From Limosilactobacillus antri DSM 16041 (GTDB lineage: Bacteria; Bacillota; Bacilli; Lactobacillales; Lactobacillaceae): a stretch of 20,663 bases of DNA. The stretch spans positions 1 to 20,663 of the forward strand of contig NZ_GG700736.1 of assembly GCF_000160835.1 (NCBI RefSeq), written 5' to 3'. Below, piece after piece: positions 20,598 to 20,663 of this stretch. The position numbers and the translations under genes were made by a program. The stretch's first letter is position 1. The number at the start of each line of letters is the position of its first letter. Below the pieces are notes generated by a model. It ran no database searches. It was not told where the DNA came from and was given only the letters and a program-made list of their open reading frames with translations.

Positions 20598-20663
20598 ATG
20601 GCAAGAATTGAAGCTCGAATTGACGGAACTATTAAAAGTAAAGCCAAAGACGTATTAGCTAAT
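20598..20663 (+). CDS. RelB/DinJ-type antitoxin, 5' end only
   Basis: Twenty-two codons are visible to the window edge: MARIEARIDGTIKSKAKDVL and AN. The strand-forming start and the KSKAKDVL helix fit the RelB/DinJ ribbon-helix-helix fold. GAGGTGATGAG before the ATG gives a good ribosome binding site, and an operator-type dyad lies in the promoter. A RelE/YafQ toxin gene probably follows outside the window. With so few residues the family call is reasonable but not firm. Confidence 0.7.
   Translation, partial: MARIEARIDGTIKSKAKDVLAN

Overview
This window looks like a mosaic plasmid from a lactic acid bacterium, most likely Lactobacillaceae. The reasons are the RepA_N-type theta initiator with in-gene repeats, a ParA/ribbon-helix-helix partition pair, a MobQ-type relaxase with an RSF1010-like oriT, several toxin-antitoxin modules, AGGAGG-type ribosome binding sites and Lactobacillus-like IS and cargo genes. 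No search could be run, so the host is inferred. Base composition shifts sharply: the backbone is moderate, the 9.6-13.5 kb block is very AT-rich, and the 15.1-18.4 kb metal operon is GC-rich with a codon use that recalls Limosilactobacillus (for example L. fermentum).

Layout. Positions 1-2600 are the mobilization region: a partial relaxase on the minus strand, oriT, and two small TraC/TraD-like genes on the plus strand. Positions 2585-3836 hold a minus-strand zeta-toxin-like kinase, a small upstream partner and a RelB/DinJ-type antitoxin. Positions 4029-5600 are the replication region: repA with three in-frame repeats that contain 27-bp inverted repeats, and a leader region packed with overlapping promoters, hairpins and probable small RNAs. 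Positions 5730-7640 hold the partition pair and a YafQ-like toxin with a Phd/YefM-like antitoxin. Positions 7640-9600 are a scar zone with IS-like debris, an intact pnuC with a short structured leader, and two truncated genes (aldehyde dehydrogenase and MFS exporter) joined head to head.

Positions 9956-13462 are an AT-rich cassette: two ArsR-type regulators divergent from a truncated ThiF/E1-like adenylyltransferase gene that overlaps an MFS exporter. Positions 13475-14800 hold tag (3-methyladenine DNA glycosylase I) between two copies of a small structured element. The second copy reads as a complete type I toxin-antitoxin-like locus. It has a 34-residue hydrophobic/cationic peptide on the minus strand with its Shine-Dalgarno sequence in a hairpin. 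An approximately 86-nt plus-strand RNA starts from an overlapping divergent promoter and is complementary to two parts of the peptide mRNA. The first copy is a collapsed relic.

Positions 15089-18419 are a metal-handling unit: a P1B-type ATPase with an unusual CPG motif, an HMA chaperone-like protein, a Dps-like protein and a Crp/Fnr (FLP-like) regulator, with matching TTGA-N6-TCAA dyads before the ATPase and chaperone genes. Positions 18443-20109 are an IS3-family element whose transposase has an in-frame stop and a replaced catalytic Asp. The window ends with a small unknown gene and the start of another RelB-like antitoxin gene.
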